DNA of 64,000 nucleotides. Origin: Blepharisma stoltei (Eukaryota > Ciliophora > Heterotrichea > Heterotrichida > Blepharismidae). The notes under the pieces are model-generated. The model had not been told where the DNA came from and made no database searches. It was given only the letters and a program-made list of their open reading frames with translations. This document shows positions 1 through 10,783 of the stretch, one piece after another. Numbering within the stretch: the stretch's first letter is position 1; the number at the start of each line of letters is the position of its first letter. Position numbers and translations under genes: made by a program. Location: assembly GCA_914767885.1 (NCBI GenBank), contig CAJZBQ010000011.1, positions 806,001-870,000 of the forward strand. The letters are read 5' to 3'.

Positions 1-9
1 CGAGACTCT

Positions 10-159
10 TACTTCTCTCCCTTGGTAAGCGAAACAAAATCATTGAAAATCTTGATTAAAATTATTTCGAAAATAGATTTTAAATTTTAAAAATAAAAAA
101 ATTAGCCTCCCTCTGAGAGCGAACAAAATTTTTTTTCTCACTCATAAAGGGGAGAGTTA
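10..159. mobile_element. Decayed short copy of MITE family 1
   Basis: TA-bounded 150-bp element. It begins TTACTTCTCTCCC, carries arms resembling the family motif (GTAAGCGAAACAAAA, then GAGAGCGAACAAAAT) and ends GGGGAGAGTTA. The central part of full copies is missing. It lies upstream of the first coiled-coil gene, so no reading frame tests it as an IES. Confidence 0.55.
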
Positions 160-189
160 ATACTCTATATTATAAAATATTCATAAAAT

Positions 190-297
190 ATGGATGGCAA
201 ATTTCATAATAAACCTGATTTTCACTGGCTAAACCGTATTCAAAAAGTACTTGGCGAGTGCATTAGCAACCATAAAATTCTTCATCAATGTATTTAG
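190..297 (+). CDS. Possible 35-aa ORF of unknown function
   Basis: A short ATG-to-TAG frame (starts MDGKFHNKPDFHWLNR) between a MITE relic and the first coiled-coil gene. It has no recognised motif and could be a chance frame or the tail of a gene beginning outside the window. It is listed because germline gene pieces of this size do occur elsewhere in the window. Confidence 0.2.
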   Translation: MDGKFHNKPDFHWLNRIQKVLGECISNHKILHQCI

Positions 298-327
298 TAG
301 TTAACAATTTAAATATAATTAATCATT

Positions 328-1443
328 ATGAATGATTCCAAAAAGCCTCGAATTCTGCCTTTACTGTACTCAAAACTTAGCCTATCATTAACTGATTTGA
401 CTTCTTCGCCTTATTTAAAACCTGTTTTCAATATAAGGAAGAAGCAAAATCCAATTAAACTTCCTCCACAAAGAACGATTACAACTATTAGCCACCAAAT
501 AACTATCTCCAAGGAGAATATTTCTGGAACAAAAAACTCTCTATTAAAATCGAATACAAGTGTAGCTAGACTTCCAATGATAAACCAATCTTTATCTCCA
601 ATCTCTAGAGATAATAAAGACATCTCGTGGGACCTTGTTTTAGACAACACAAAATTTGATAAAATTTTGAGAGATTTTAAGGAAAAATTAAAATCTATTT
701 CTGAAAAGCCCAAAATCTTTGCTTTAAAAATTTATTTTGAAACATTCGAAGAAGTTCTTCTTTTGTTGCCAGGACTACAGATTTTGCGAGAAATAAAAGA
801 TGGGCTGAGAAATATATTGAAAGAAGAAAGCTCCGTTTCAGATAATATTGAGTTCGAAAAAAAAGCAAAATTGTTAGAAATCAAAGTAGAAGAATATAAA
901 AAATACAAAGCAGAGATTGATAAAAAACTTAAAATACTCAGCAATGAAAATATTGAGCTGATAAATCAGATTGAAAAACTTAAGAAAGAAAACGATGTTT
1001 TTCTTGGAAATACTGAAGGGATGAAGTCTCAAAATTATTTAAATATGCTGTTGGAAGAATCTAAAAGAAAAGGAGAGACAATTAAGATTTTAAATGCAGA
1101 AAATTATGAATTGAGAAAAAAAGATGCAAAATTGATGAAAATGATAGAATTTGCAAGAAACAAAGGAACAACTTATAATTTTTCCAAAAAAAGCTCGATA
1201 AAAGAAAAAGAGAATGAAAGTATCAAAATAAATCCAAAAAGATCGCTGCCTTCTAAACAATTAACAGTAATTCCGTCGAAAAAAAAACTAAAATCACTAG
1301 GTGATTACAATGAAAATGAAAATATAAATTCAAAAAAATCATCACCGGTACCTGAGCTTGATATAACTCGCATAAAATCTGACTCCTTTTTAGATCTTTA
1401 TGAAAACAAAGAAATTTCTGATGACGTTTGACTCAGAGAATAA
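328..1443 (+). CDS. Coiled-coil protein, paralogue 1 of a tandem trio
   Basis: Reads ATG to TAA as 371 aa once the TGA at 1429-1431 is taken as Trp; the C-terminus then ends VWLRE, matching WLRA in paralogue 2. The N-terminal third is basic and Ser/Pro-rich with an SPYLKP-type motif. Residues about 130-160 form a helix (FEEVLLLLPGLQIL) shared by all three paralogues. Residues about 175-290 are a long Lys/Glu-rich coiled coil containing LNMLLEESKRKGETIK. The tail is Ser-rich (SPVPELDITRIKSDSF). No IES is present, so this copy is the template for judging the two broken neighbours. I do not recognise the family; a cytoskeletal or cortical role would be a guess. Confidence 0.85.
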
Positions 1444-1627
1444 AATTTATTAATTATTTAATATAATTAAATATTCCTACCTAAATTTAGTGTTTTGTAT
1501 TAAAACTTTCTTATCTTAAAAAATTCATCCAGCTAAGCAATCCATTTTGTAAAGTTTTTTTAAATTAATTAATATATTTATCTTATCATCATTTTTTTTC
1601 ATATTTTATAACTATACTAAAATAATA

Positions 1628-4026
1628 ATGATCGAAATTAAGCCAATTCAGACGCAACCTATCAATTTTTCAACTAAAGCTAATCAGTCTTTCAATGATT
1701 TGAGTAATTCTCCTTATTCAAGAAGATTGCAGTCTAGGAAAAAATTAACTAGTATAAAAAGTACTCAAGGGCTAAATAGAACTTCATCACTTTTATCAAC
1801 AAAAGCTTCAATGAAAGACAAAGAAGCTGATTCAACACCTCTTCCATCTATTCAGAACCCCACTTTTAAAGCAGCGGCAGCAAAAATCTATAAATCATCA
1901 GCAAAGTTGCAAAAAGTCAAAGACAAGTTTGATTCAAACGAGGTTGTTATAAATCATCAAATTTTTGAAAAAATCCGGGATAGTTATATCAATGGAAATA
2001 TTAAATTAAATTAAAGAATTCTTAATTTCCTCCAGATTTGTTGCCTCAGTGTGCTTTGACCAACGCCAACCTACTTGCTAGGCGGAAATTAAGCTGCTAT
2101 TTGGAACAGTGGTCTTCTCTATGAGCAAGCTTGCACTATGACCCCAAGAGTGTTGACGAACTAGAAAGATGGCCTGCCAGTATGCCATCAGGCGCTATGG
2201 AGGTAAAGGTTAGCCGATGCCTTCCGTCGACCACTTTTGGGAAGGACCCAGGGGGAAAAATACAGCCTTCTGAAAGGAAAAGCCCGTGGCCTAAAAACCA
2301 TCCGGATAACTAATACCTGGACAGGAATGGTCACCTGCTGACTCCTAAGGTTTTCCCACCCCATTCGGCAGCGATTAGCATGCTAAGGGTTAGGATTAAG
2401 GGCCTGAACCTTGGTTTAGACTATAATATCATTTTGCTACCCAAAGTGGGTGCGTAAATATAACGACATATTTCATTGCCACCACCATTTAATAATACAG
2501 TGGATAAAGAATTTAATTTTATCTTAATCCCCCCTTCCATGAGTGAACAAAAAAATTTTGTTCATTCACGGGAGGTTATTTTTTGGAAATTTTAAAAAAT
2601 CCCACTTCTCGAAAAATTGGAAAGCAGATATTAATTTAATTTGTAAAATTTATGTTTTAAAAAAACGCAATCTGTTTAAAACTAAACAGAATTAGCTCTA
2701 GATTTCATGATAATAGCTATCACTTATATATCAAATTTTTTTTCCTTAAAACAATTTTCTATTATAAAAAAAATTTTGTTCATTCACGGAGGGTGAGCTT
2801 TTAGGATAAAAATAGGGGTTTTTCTAATGGTTTTGCTCACTCACGGAGGGGGGGAGCTAGTAATAAAAAATCTATTATCTAGGAAATTTTTATCTGTTAT
2901 TTATTCTATCTACTAAGGTACATATGGAAAACCTCAAAAACAGTCCATCAAAAAATTTACACTTAAATATCCATTTAGAAGCCTTAGATGAAGTGTTAAA
3001 AGTTTTACCCACTATTCAAATTTTGAGCGACATTAAAAATGGAATTATTAGCTGCCTTAATATTGACTTACAAAACTCCCAAAATTACGACACAAAAAAT
3101 TTAAAAAAAGAATCTGATGAAAAAATTGCCAAAATTAAAAAGGAAAAAACAATTTTAGAAAAAAAATTAAAACAATTAAGCACAGAAAATGTTGATCTTG
3201 CTTCAGAAATCGATATTCTTAAAAAAGAGATTTATAGTTTAAAAGATTTTAGCTCACAGCATTCAAAGGCTCAGTACTTTATGAATTCTCTTATGGAAGA
3301 GACTAAAAGGAAAGGAGAGACGATAAAGCTTTTAAATGAAGAAATCCATAAATTAAGAAGAAAAGAGATAAAAAATCAAAATATTATTGATGCTATGAAA
3401 AAGCAAGGGGTTGACGTAGAAGCTGCAGTAGAATCAATGAAAAAAGATAAAGAAAAAAGCAAGAATCTAGGCTTTAGGCTTAGAATTTCGACTCTTCCAC
3501 CCGATAATGGATCACAAAATTCAGACTCTGAGATTTCAGAAAATAATAACTCAGCAATTGGCGAATTTATGATGCCGAAGCTTTCACCAGTCCCTGACTT
3601 AAAAATCGAAAAAATTCGAAGAGACTCTTTCCAAGAATTTTTTGTGACAAACGAAAACTTACTCCCACCCTCCGTGAGTGAACCAAAAAATCTTGTTCGC
3701 TCATGGAGGGGGGCTATGTTTTTTATTATAAAAATTTATATATAAATTTTTCGGAATTTAAAAAAATCCCACTTCTCGGCAAATAATAATTTAATTTGTA
3801 AAATTTATTTTTAAAACGAAATTTGTTTAAAATTAAACAGGTATAGCTCGAGATTTCATGATACTAGCTATCACTTATATATCAAATTTTTTTTTCCCAT
3901 AAACAATTTTTTCTATTAAAAAATTTTTGTTCGCTCAAAAATGTTTTTAGGCAAAAAATAGGGATTTTCTAATGTTTGTTCGCTAACGGATAGGGGGAGC
4001 TAGAAAATTCTTGGCTTAGAGCCTAA
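1628..4026 (+). CDS. Coiled-coil protein, paralogue 2, split by two IESs
   Basis: Exons 1628-1986, 2923-3659 and 4001-4026 join to 373 aa, two residues longer than paralogue 1. The first join gives FEKIRDSYMENLKNS, which aligns without a gap to FDKILRDFKEKLKSI of paralogue 1. It continues LEALDEVLKVLPTIQIL, the coiled coil and the motif MNSLMEETKRKGETIK. The second join, after removal of a MITE, gives the tail NENLENSWLRA then TAA, matching the VWLRE end of paralogue 1. Without editing, the frame stops at 2014 and resumes at 2924. The function is unknown. The exon joins are inferred from paralogy and TA phase. Confidence 0.8.
2029..2504. mobile_element. GC-rich retroposon-like insertion nested in an IES
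   Basis: Markedly GC-richer than its surroundings, with no plausible ORF. It is flanked by TAAAGAATTCTTAATTT on the left (2012-2028) and TAAAGAATTTAATTT on the right (2505-2519), a target-site duplication differing by a short indel. The duplication is less exact than those of the retroposon-like IESs elsewhere here. Confidence 0.45.
2525..2859 (+). mobile_element. MITE family 1 copy, nested
   Basis: Begins TTAATCCCCCC with a hairpin of GAGTGAACAAAA and TTTTGTTCATTC. It has the conserved core ATTAGCTCTAGATTTCATGA and ends with two more arms, GTTCATTCACGGAGGG and GCTCACTCACGGAGGG, then GAGCTAG. It lies inside the 936-bp IES. Confidence 0.8.
3660..4000 (+). mobile_element. MITE family 1 copy acting as an IES
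   Basis: A 341-bp TA-bounded copy (TA at 3660-3661 and 4001-4002) in the last coding segment of paralogue 2. Excision restores a C-terminus like that of the uninterrupted paralogue 1, so the boundary is well supported. Confidence 0.85.
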
Positions 4027-4311
4027 ATTTTGGAATTTAATGTAATCTAAATAGTAAGAACTAATACTAATAAGCAAATTCAAAAGTCTTTCCATTAAAT
4101 TGCAGCTGAATTATTAAAACTTAATTATGAGCTTCTGTGGTTTATCATTCATGAAGTTTCAAAATAATTATGGTGAATAAAAAAGGAAGCTTACTATATT
4201 GAATTTATTATATTACCTTGTCTTAAATAATATCATCTATTATCACACAAATACTTTCTTCAATTAAAATAATCATTTAAAAAAATTTTATTTTATTCTA
4301 AAATATTAAAA

Positions 4312-5989
4312 ATGTTACCAAAAGACACTGAACTTCCATCATTTAGTCTTCACACAATAAAAAACGCTCCAAGCTTGACATCTTCTCCTTATTCCCACGC
4401 TCAATTAAATATAAGGAGATCTCCCTCACCATTCCAGCTTAAAAAGCACTATAGAAAATTCACTCAAATTCACCCTCCCAAGCTCAACCATCATCGTGAG
4501 GTCAGCAGCTGTTATTTAAGTCCTATAAACTCCCAGTCATTTATAAACCTTAATTCATCAAAAAACCTTAAAAAAGCAAATGATTCAGAAATGAAAAAGA
4601 CTATGTTTAAGACTGATCTTATGCTGAATATAGAGGTTATAAACCAAATAAAAAAAAAGCTCAAAATTGGTTTGAAAAATTCATCTATATCAAATGATCA
4701 AAAAATTCCTCAAAAATTTAAGTCATGTGTGGATGCTTTTGATAAATTACTGCAAGCAATGCCAATTTTATCAATCCTAAAATATTTGAAAAATACATTT
4801 ATTGAAATTTATAATGAAAAATCTGACGAAAAAATACCTCAGCTGGAACAAGATAACAAAAAGCTTATCACGAAGCTACTTTTATACAAAAGGGAGAATA
4901 ATTCTATAACTCTTCCGACATTTTAGTGTGAGAAAATAATTGTAAATGCCCAAATTTGAGGGTTTTTTTAAAAATGAAAAAAAAATGAGGCCTACAAATT
5001 AAATAAAAAAAAATTACCTACACAAATAAATTGAGGACTTATAATCCACCTATACTCGCCTATTCAGAGTTTGAGAGCTTTCAGCAGCCTAAATCCAAAC
5101 TGGAGGCTATGGGTACTAGAATTTGCCTAATTCGCAAAAATTTACTCTCTAAGCAAGTTAGAGTAAGTCAAAAATTAAAATGTCTGTCTGATGAAAATAT
5201 TACTTTGACAGAAAAAATCGACATTTTAAACCAAGATATAAGAAACTTAAAAGAAACAAAAATAGGGCCTAGTAAAACTGTTTATGATATTAATTTGCTA
5301 TTAGAAGAAACAAGGAAAAAAGGAGAAGTCATAAGAGACTTAAATTTTGAAATTTACGATTTAAGAAGGAAGGAAAACTATCAAACTGAGCTGATTGATT
5401 TTATAAGAAATCAGAGTTCTATTGATTTTTCAGGAATTTTGATGAAGTTTGAAATAGAAAAGGAAAAAAATAAGTCCAAAAAAAGGCCGAGTTTGGTCCC
5501 TGCACTAAATCTGCCGAATAGTAATTTATTAGTATCGCAAAGGCTTGAAATGATGGAGGTTCCTAGTGATAGTGATAGCGTAGATGGGTCTTCGTCGTCA
5601 AGCTCTTATAGCAATAATGAAATTCTATGTGGCACGAAAAATCCACTTTTTTCTGATAAATTAATCACATTAGCATCAAGCTAGATCCTGCACAAATAGA
5701 ATTTTGGCCGACTATCTGCAAAAGTGAAAGTTCAGGGCGAAACTCCTGGTTTCACTCTAAGAAGTTGTCCGATAGGCTTAGGAGGCTTTAATGTGTTTCC
5801 CCTTTCCAAGTCTAGTCTCATTTCTCTCTAGATAAAATCCAGCTCTGAAAGCTGACTAAGACTAAGCTCTAAACGAGTTAGGATTGCTTACCTAGCATTG
5901 ATGCTATTTCTGGGCTGGTAAACCTTGCCAGATATAACCATACTTAATATAATAAATTAATCACAAAAGAAGGAATATTAGCAGATTAG
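4312..5989 (+). CDS. Coiled-coil protein, paralogue 3, split by an IES and a retroposon-like insertion
   Basis: Exons 4312-4904, about 5159-5656 and 5953-5989 give about 375 aa, close to paralogues 1 and 2 (371 and 373). The N-terminus carries the family SPYSHAQLNIRRSPS motif and the middle has DAFDKLLQAMPILSIL. The second exon carries the coiled coil (VSQKLKCLSDENITL, INLLLEETRKKGEVIR). The exact TA pair at the first join is ambiguous by a few codons. The second join removes an insertion flanked by a perfect 14-bp duplication and replaces an apparent end at 5684 by KLITKEGILAD and a TAG at 5987-5989. Function unknown. Confidence 0.72.
4905..5158 (+). mobile_element. IES of about 254 bp in paralogue 3
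   Basis: Candidate TA boundaries are 4905-4906 with 5159-5160, or 4907-4908 with 5164-5165; both keep frame. It interrupts the start of the coiled coil, where paralogues 1 and 2 are continuous. The short ORF-like stretch from 5031 lies inside it and is probably not coding. Confidence 0.6.
5657..5952 (+). mobile_element. Retroposon-like IES with perfect 14-bp target duplication
   Basis: A GC-richer segment with no ORF, flanked by the exact repeat ATAAATTAATCACA at 5656-5669 and 5952-5965. Two TAs lie inside the repeat, so TA-to-TA excision also removes one repeat copy precisely and leaves the gene in frame. Confidence 0.8.
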
Positions 5990-6204
5990 CAAACAGTCTA
6001 TTCATAAATAAGTGAATAGGTACAAAGCTAGCTATATAAGTAATAAAAATAATAATGGTAAACTTACCTAACTTTATGTTTTTTATAAATTCTTTTTGGA
6101 AAAATATTTTGATAAAGCAGGATTGTTTAAAAGATTATGGTTTCTGTCTTTGAGACGAATCAAAGTGAGTAAATACAATAAAAAATATTTTTTTATTATT
6201 TAAA

Positions 6205-6693
6205 ATGAGTAAGAAATTACTTTTAATAAATACACCAAAATCATCTGCAGCAAAACCTTGCAAAGTTGAAGTAGGAATTTCCTGCAACACTATCACTAAA
6301 TACTCAGAAGAGCCTGTAGAGGAGGCCAAAAAGCTAAACAGTTTTATTCCAATTATAACTATACATGATAATTATGCTGCAAATCGCCAAAAGACAAGAT
6401 TATCAATATCTTCAAAAAGAAGCTGTATAACCCCGAAGGAAAAATTTATTTACCTTAATATAGGAGAAAACTCATTATCCAAACTAAAATTTAAATCCGA
6501 AGGAAGAGGTATAAAACGACTTTTTAGTAGAAGAGTGTCTGATACGAATTTAACCAAAAATAATAAAAAAATCTATAACTCTTTTGAGGTGTTGAACATT
6601 GAAACTTCATTATCAAAAATTTCTATGCCAAAAAGGCATAAAGCCCCTAAAAACTTCTATTCTCTTTTATTTAATCTAAGACTTAATTATTAA
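6205..6693 (+). CDS. Uncharacterised 162-aa basic protein
   Basis: Continuous ATG-to-TAA frame with no TGA codons and no IES. The sequence is Lys/Ser/Asn-rich with mixed polarity (starts MSKKLLLINTPKSSAAKPC; later ISSKRSCITPKEKFIYLNI), with no transmembrane segment and no recognised domain. It follows the coiled-coil trio on the same strand after about 215 bases and resembles their basic, Ser-rich N-termini in composition only. I do not recognise a family. Confidence 0.6.
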   Translation: MSKKLLLINTPKSSAAKPCKVEVGISCNTITKYSEEPVEEAKKLNSFIPIITIHDNYAANRQKTRLSISSKRSCITPKEKFIYLNIGENSLSKLKFKSEGRGIKRLFSRRVSDTNLTKNNKKIYNSFEVLNIETSLSKISMPKRHKAPKNFYSLLFNLRLNY

Positions 6694-6882
6694 TTTTTCC
6701 TAATTGTTATTAATCTATATCATAAGGCATATCTAAACCATATTTGTAGCACAAAAAAATTGATTAAAAATCCCCAAGCCGACCAACTCAACGATTTTCT
6801 ATTAACAACAGTTCGGATCAAAAAAATTGCGCTAAAGCATGGGCATATATCAAGAACAAAAAGCCATTAATAATTTATCAAC

Positions 6883-8097
6883 TTATGTAATTCTATTAAT
6901 TTCAGTAATTTCAGGCTCATTATCAAATGTAGATGCCGTGATATCTGCTTCCTGCTCTTCCACTTCTTCTATTTCAAGAACCGGTGCTCCTCTAGCTTTC
7001 TGAATAGCATTTTTATATTTTTTGCATCAAGCCCCCATCTTTCCTACAGCTAAATTTGTGAATAATTTCCCAAGTGTGCTATTTGGTTCTGTTTGGTTAT
7101 ACATGGTAATTTCTGTTCTTTCATTTAGTAAAGAAATTATAGTCACTCCGAGGTGTGTAGTTCCTCTATTGATGCCATTGATAGGGGGTTTATTTTCATT
7201 TTCTACCGAATAGGTGATGACAACTACTTTATCATTCCAAATGGATATATGCTGTATAGCATCAAATTTTTATTATTAAATTTATAAATAAAATTATGGT
7301 TAATAAGCCTGATAAAAAATAATTTTTTTTTCTATATAGTCTCCTTTGTATCCTAGAACTGATATTAAATAATAAATTGTGTAATTTCTCGGAAAATCAC
7401 CTCCAATGATTTCGTAGATTTTAAAATTTTTATCTCAAGCCATCCTTTTTTCTGGTGTATTTAGTTCATCTAAAATTATTCTGAGCGGGACCCTTCCTTC
7501 TAGATGGAATCAAAGCTTGCTTATTGGGTATTCTGAATTATATTTGCTTCCTTTGAGTTTATACATTTTTAATATGAATTAATAGTTTTAATATATTTTT
7601 TATATAGATTTTTTAATATTTAATATAAATTTAATTAATAGAATATACTTACTTTGTATCAGTCTTCATCCTTAACTAATTCTCATTGGTCAGAAATATC
7701 CAGATCTTGGATATAATTAATTAGCTCATTTGATTTTGGATCATTTTCTTCTTCGAGAGTTTGTAGCTTCAAATACTTTGCTTCTGATATGAAGCTGTTT
7801 TTTGCTATATCTGTGTCTTGTAAAATCTTCTAGCTTCTCCCTTGGCTAGCAAGCAAAATTACTTGCCAGCCAAGGGGTCTAATATTTTTTAGAAAAAAAT
7901 GTTTGGTATAAAATTATTTTATTTAAAAAATCCTAATTTGCGGTTTAATTGATAAAATTTATATTTTAGAGAACATTATTATTTGCTTGAGATTCATTAT
8001 TATTATAATAATTAATAATAAATTGAAGTAAAGATTTTTTGCTCGCTAACAAAGGGGAGTAAATAAAATTTACATCTCTTGAATAGCAGCACCCCAT
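6883..8097 (-). CDS. START-domain lipid-binding protein with N-terminal MGCC
   Basis: After removal of three IESs (250, 95 and 78 bp) the gene is 263 aa. It begins MGCCYSRDV, a context for N-myristoylation and palmitoylation. A START-type lipid-transfer domain follows: DQWELVKDEDWYK, then a helix with RMAWDKNF and YEIIGG, strands NYTIYYLISVLG, VVVITYSVENENKPPI, GTTHLGVTII, and a C-terminal helix with GAWCKKYKNAIQKA. Four TGA codons fall at conserved Trp positions. START domains bind lipids in a helix-grip pocket; the ligand cannot be told. The likely site is the cytosolic face of a membrane. Boundaries of the 250-bp IES near the start codon are the least certain. Confidence 0.78.
7255..7332 (-). 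mobile_element. Short AT-rich IES (78 bp) in the START gene
   Basis: TATA-flanked on both sides and contains five in-frame stops on the coding strand. Removal joins GDYI to QHISIWND, giving the expected spacing between START strands. Confidence 0.65.
7562..7656 (-). mobile_element. Short IES (95 bp) in the START gene
   Basis: TA at 7562-7563 and 7657-7658. The interior is almost pure A/T with stops. Removal gives KDEDWYKLKGSKYN in frame. Confidence 0.65.
7821..8070 (-). mobile_element. IES (250 bp) containing a MITE relic
   Basis: Contains a decayed family-1 MITE (7831-8060: CTTCTCCCTTGGCTAGCAAG arm, its palindromic partner, and GCTCGCTAACAAAGGGGAGT). Excision from TA 7821-7822 to 8071-8072 joins MGCCYSRDV to QDTDIAK in frame; excising the MITE alone would leave a TAG. 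Confidence 0.55.
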
Positions 8098-8369
8098 TAT
8101 ATTTTGATCGGATTTTCAAAAATGGAAAAAATAATGGTAAATAGAGAATAATTTGTTTTTCATCTGAAGACGTCCTTAAATTAGGGCAATATTTTCCTAA
8201 TTAATTCGTTTAATATTAATATCTTCTAATAATTTCTTTTATTATTCTTACTTGATTTAAAGTTATTTTTCACAAATAAATATATCATTCAGGATCTCTC
8301 TCAAGAGAAAATATAATTTATTAGATATTCTAATTAAGATTTAAGAAAGAATGCATAATCTTAAGGCAC

Positions 8370-10709
8370 TTAAAAGAAGAAGGCTAATAAGCTCATCACC
8401 ATAGTAAGGATTGCTGCGGAGCTATGATCGTCATTATCAGGTCCTGGTGGAGGAGGAGGTGAAGGCCCAGGTGGCAATCTTGACCAAAATGCTTGATTAA
8501 TCACAGTTCTTACACATTCGTCATTTTCCATATAAGCTGGGAAATTTGTGAAATTCAACAAAGCCGAATAATAAATATCCCTTAATCTAAAAATCGTTTA
8601 ATATTGCCAGAAACAGAACACTGATTATATTAGGAAAATAATAAATCATAAAATAAAAATTTGCCTATTTTTTATAATAAAAATATATTTGCATTGGCTC
8701 CAGTCATACTTGCGACCATATCTAAACAGTTAGTGTTAAATCTCAGCGAAGTATGGCACATTGTGATGGCAGAAAGCTTGTAAAGTGGAGAAACTTTATT
8801 AACGAATTGAACACCTGGTGGATCTCCAGCAAAGGCACTGCAATATTTATTTCCGTATGGATTATAGCCACATTGGCATTGTCCAACAAAGGATTGACCA
8901 TTTGCGTTTGAGCCCATACAATCATTGCTGGTTGCGCACGGAGCTCCAAATGAAGCAGATTTTGGTGGTGGGACACAAACACCTCTATCATCTTTTCCAT
9001 TGTTATAGCAAGTTCCTGAGTTGCATAAATAATTGTTTCCAGAGACTGGGCAAGGCACTTCAGTTCCTAAAGGTACTGAGAAATAAGCAACACATTCTCC
9101 AATAGGGTACTCTTTAGTCGCATTGCATCCAGCATTTGTGACACAATCGTAGTCTGTAGCGCAGCCTTGCTGTCCAACTGGGATTTGAGGAACACATTGG
9201 AATACAAAATTAACCGAGTAGCAGTATAAGCCAGTGTTGCAATCGTAATCGTCATTGCATGGTTCCGTTTGAACTGCACCTCTGCATTTCCCACCAACGC
9301 ATTTTCCAGATAAACAATCAGTATTTACCTTACATATTTGGCCAGGATATAATGGAGCTGGTGTTGGGGCAGGTCCACAAGTGGAGTTCATCCACTCATG
9401 TCCAAAGGTTTCCTGGGTATTGCAGTACAATTTATTCGCACACTCTTTGATTGCGAATTTATTGCTTCCCTCTTGATAAGTGACACAAGTCTCAGTTGCC
9501 CATGGGTTCTTAGTATCACAGCCATAAGCTTTGCACATAAAGGACTGTGGAGTGACTCTATAGTAATCTCTATTAAAAATAACTTGGGTGCAGACGTCAT
9601 TGTTTTGGTACCTTGCAATATCTGCTGACTTCAGCTCATTTTGAGTGAAATTTGCCAGTTGTGGAGGAGTCATAGTGTGGTATAAGCAGGACTGTGAAAA
9701 TCTTCTCATAGTGTGGCAGTTAGCAATACCTACAGAGTTGACATGCTGGATCCAGATATCTTGAACAATTTGGTTTGGCTCATCTCCTGACCAGGAGTTG
9801 CAGTAACTTTCTCCAGTAGGGTTCATTCCGCATGCACAAGTCCCAGTAAATGAGGATTTTGGAGAGTTTGAGCCAATACAGTCAGTGTCTCCGACACATT
9901 TTGAAGGGAATTTTCCAACTGTTTTGATGCTTGGCTGGCAGAATCCTTCTCCGTTTGTATTTGGCTTCTGCTGGGTGCATGAGCCACTCTGGCAGAGGTT
10001 TGAGACACCTTCTGATAGTTCTGTTACACACATGCCGATAGCGTCACCATTAGGAACTGAATAGTAAGGAACACATAAGCCAGGATTGTAAAGGGTTCTA
10101 TTGCAGGCTAAGTTATTTTGGCGTTAAGGTAATTTTTAATAAAAAAAATTCATAAAATTAAATATTTAAAAAAATTAATATTTTGGCAATCCCAATCAGA
10201 GTTGCAAGACTGTGAAATGCCTAATTGCTTTATGCAATGTCCAGCTTGGTTGCAGAAAAGTCCTACATTACAATCTGCATGAGAAACACACATTCCTCCT
10301 AAAGGCTGGCCTTGGCACAGGTTGTTCATGCAAGATCCTGAAAGACATTGATTGTTGGAGTGACAAAACTCGCCTGGGTAATTTAGCTCCATTGGGCGGC
10401 TATTATCAAAAGGCTGACATGTGAAATTGTGGGTGATTTGTGGTGTCACTTGGCATACAGGATTTATTCCCTTTTATATAGAAAGTATCAAATTATTATT
10501 ATATGAAAATAGGGATTTTCTGTGTAAAAATATAGAATAATTTAGGGGAAAAAGAATAGATTTGAAGCATCACACAATTGCATCATAATATCGTTTGTAG
10601 CTGTTGGGTATGCACATGTAGGACCGACATCGATGCCTCCTGTATGGCATTGATACTTAGGGCAAACTGCAAAAGCACCTATAGAGAGTAATAGCAAGGC
10701 TCTCCACAT
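8370..10709 (-). CDS. Secreted or surface Cys-rich repeat protein (Dickkopf-like cysteine pattern)
   Basis: Three IESs removed give 693 aa. The protein starts MWRALLLLSIGAFAVCP, a signal peptide. The body repeats Cys-rich units of the type CNSDWDCQ, CATDYDCVT, CLSGKCVGGKC, SNDCMGSN, which resemble the Dickkopf N-terminal cysteine pattern common in ciliate surface proteins. Two longer modules are paralogous to each other (WSGDEPNQIVQDIW...CHTMRRFSQSC and FAGDPPGVQFVNK...CHTSLRFNTNC). The C-terminus has a Pro-rich stretch (PPGPSPPPPPGP) and a final hydrophobic segment ending LLAFFF, as in a GPI signal or tail anchor. The likely role is extracellular or surface; ligand unknown. All three joins keep the cysteine spacing. 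Confidence 0.8.
8583..8683 (-). mobile_element. Short IES (101 bp)
   Basis: TA-bounded, AT-rich, with stops in the coding frame. Removal joins TGANANI to RDIYYSALLNF, parallel to the first internal module of the same protein. Confidence 0.6.
10114..10178 (-). mobile_element. Short IES (65 bp)
   Basis: Flanked by the direct repeat TATTTTGGC on both sides. Removal gives SDWDCQNNLACNRTLYNPG, the spacing seen in the neighbouring Cys-rich unit. No GT...AG intron fits. Confidence 0.7.
10465..10556 (-). mobile_element. Short IES (92 bp)
   Basis: TA at 10465-10466 and 10557-10558. Removal joins the signal-peptide segment (CDASNL) to NPVCQVTPQITHN in frame. Confidence 0.65.
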
Positions 10710-10783
10710 TTTAATATTTGCTCCAGCTTACAATATGGATTAAAAGAAGCATTTTTGCTGATTTTAAGAAGTTTTTATAGTTA

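Larger units (their letters stand above)
1987..2922 (+). mobile_element. Composite IES of 936 bp in paralogue 2
   Basis: TA-bounded (TA at 1987-1988 and 2923-2924). It contains a GC-rich ORF-less block (about 2029-2504) flanked by a near-duplicate TAAAGAATT...TAATTT, followed by a MITE (2525-2859). It looks like an older IES that later received two insertions. Removal joins codons for DSY and MEN in frame. Confidence 0.75.

Noticed and set aside
2131-2313. 60-aa ORF in the GC-rich block
   Set aside because: No homology, inside an IES, and composition matches the ORF-less inserts.
5031-5158. N-terminal part of the open frame starting at 5031 as real coding sequence
   Set aside because: It lies inside the region absent from paralogues 1 and 2, starts without a good ATG context, and is removed by the IES join.
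8672-10033. A free-standing 453-aa protein starting MCVTELSEG
   Set aside because: The cysteine pattern continues upstream through two short IESs to a signal peptide at 10709 and downstream to a hydrophobic tail, so it is the middle of one gene.
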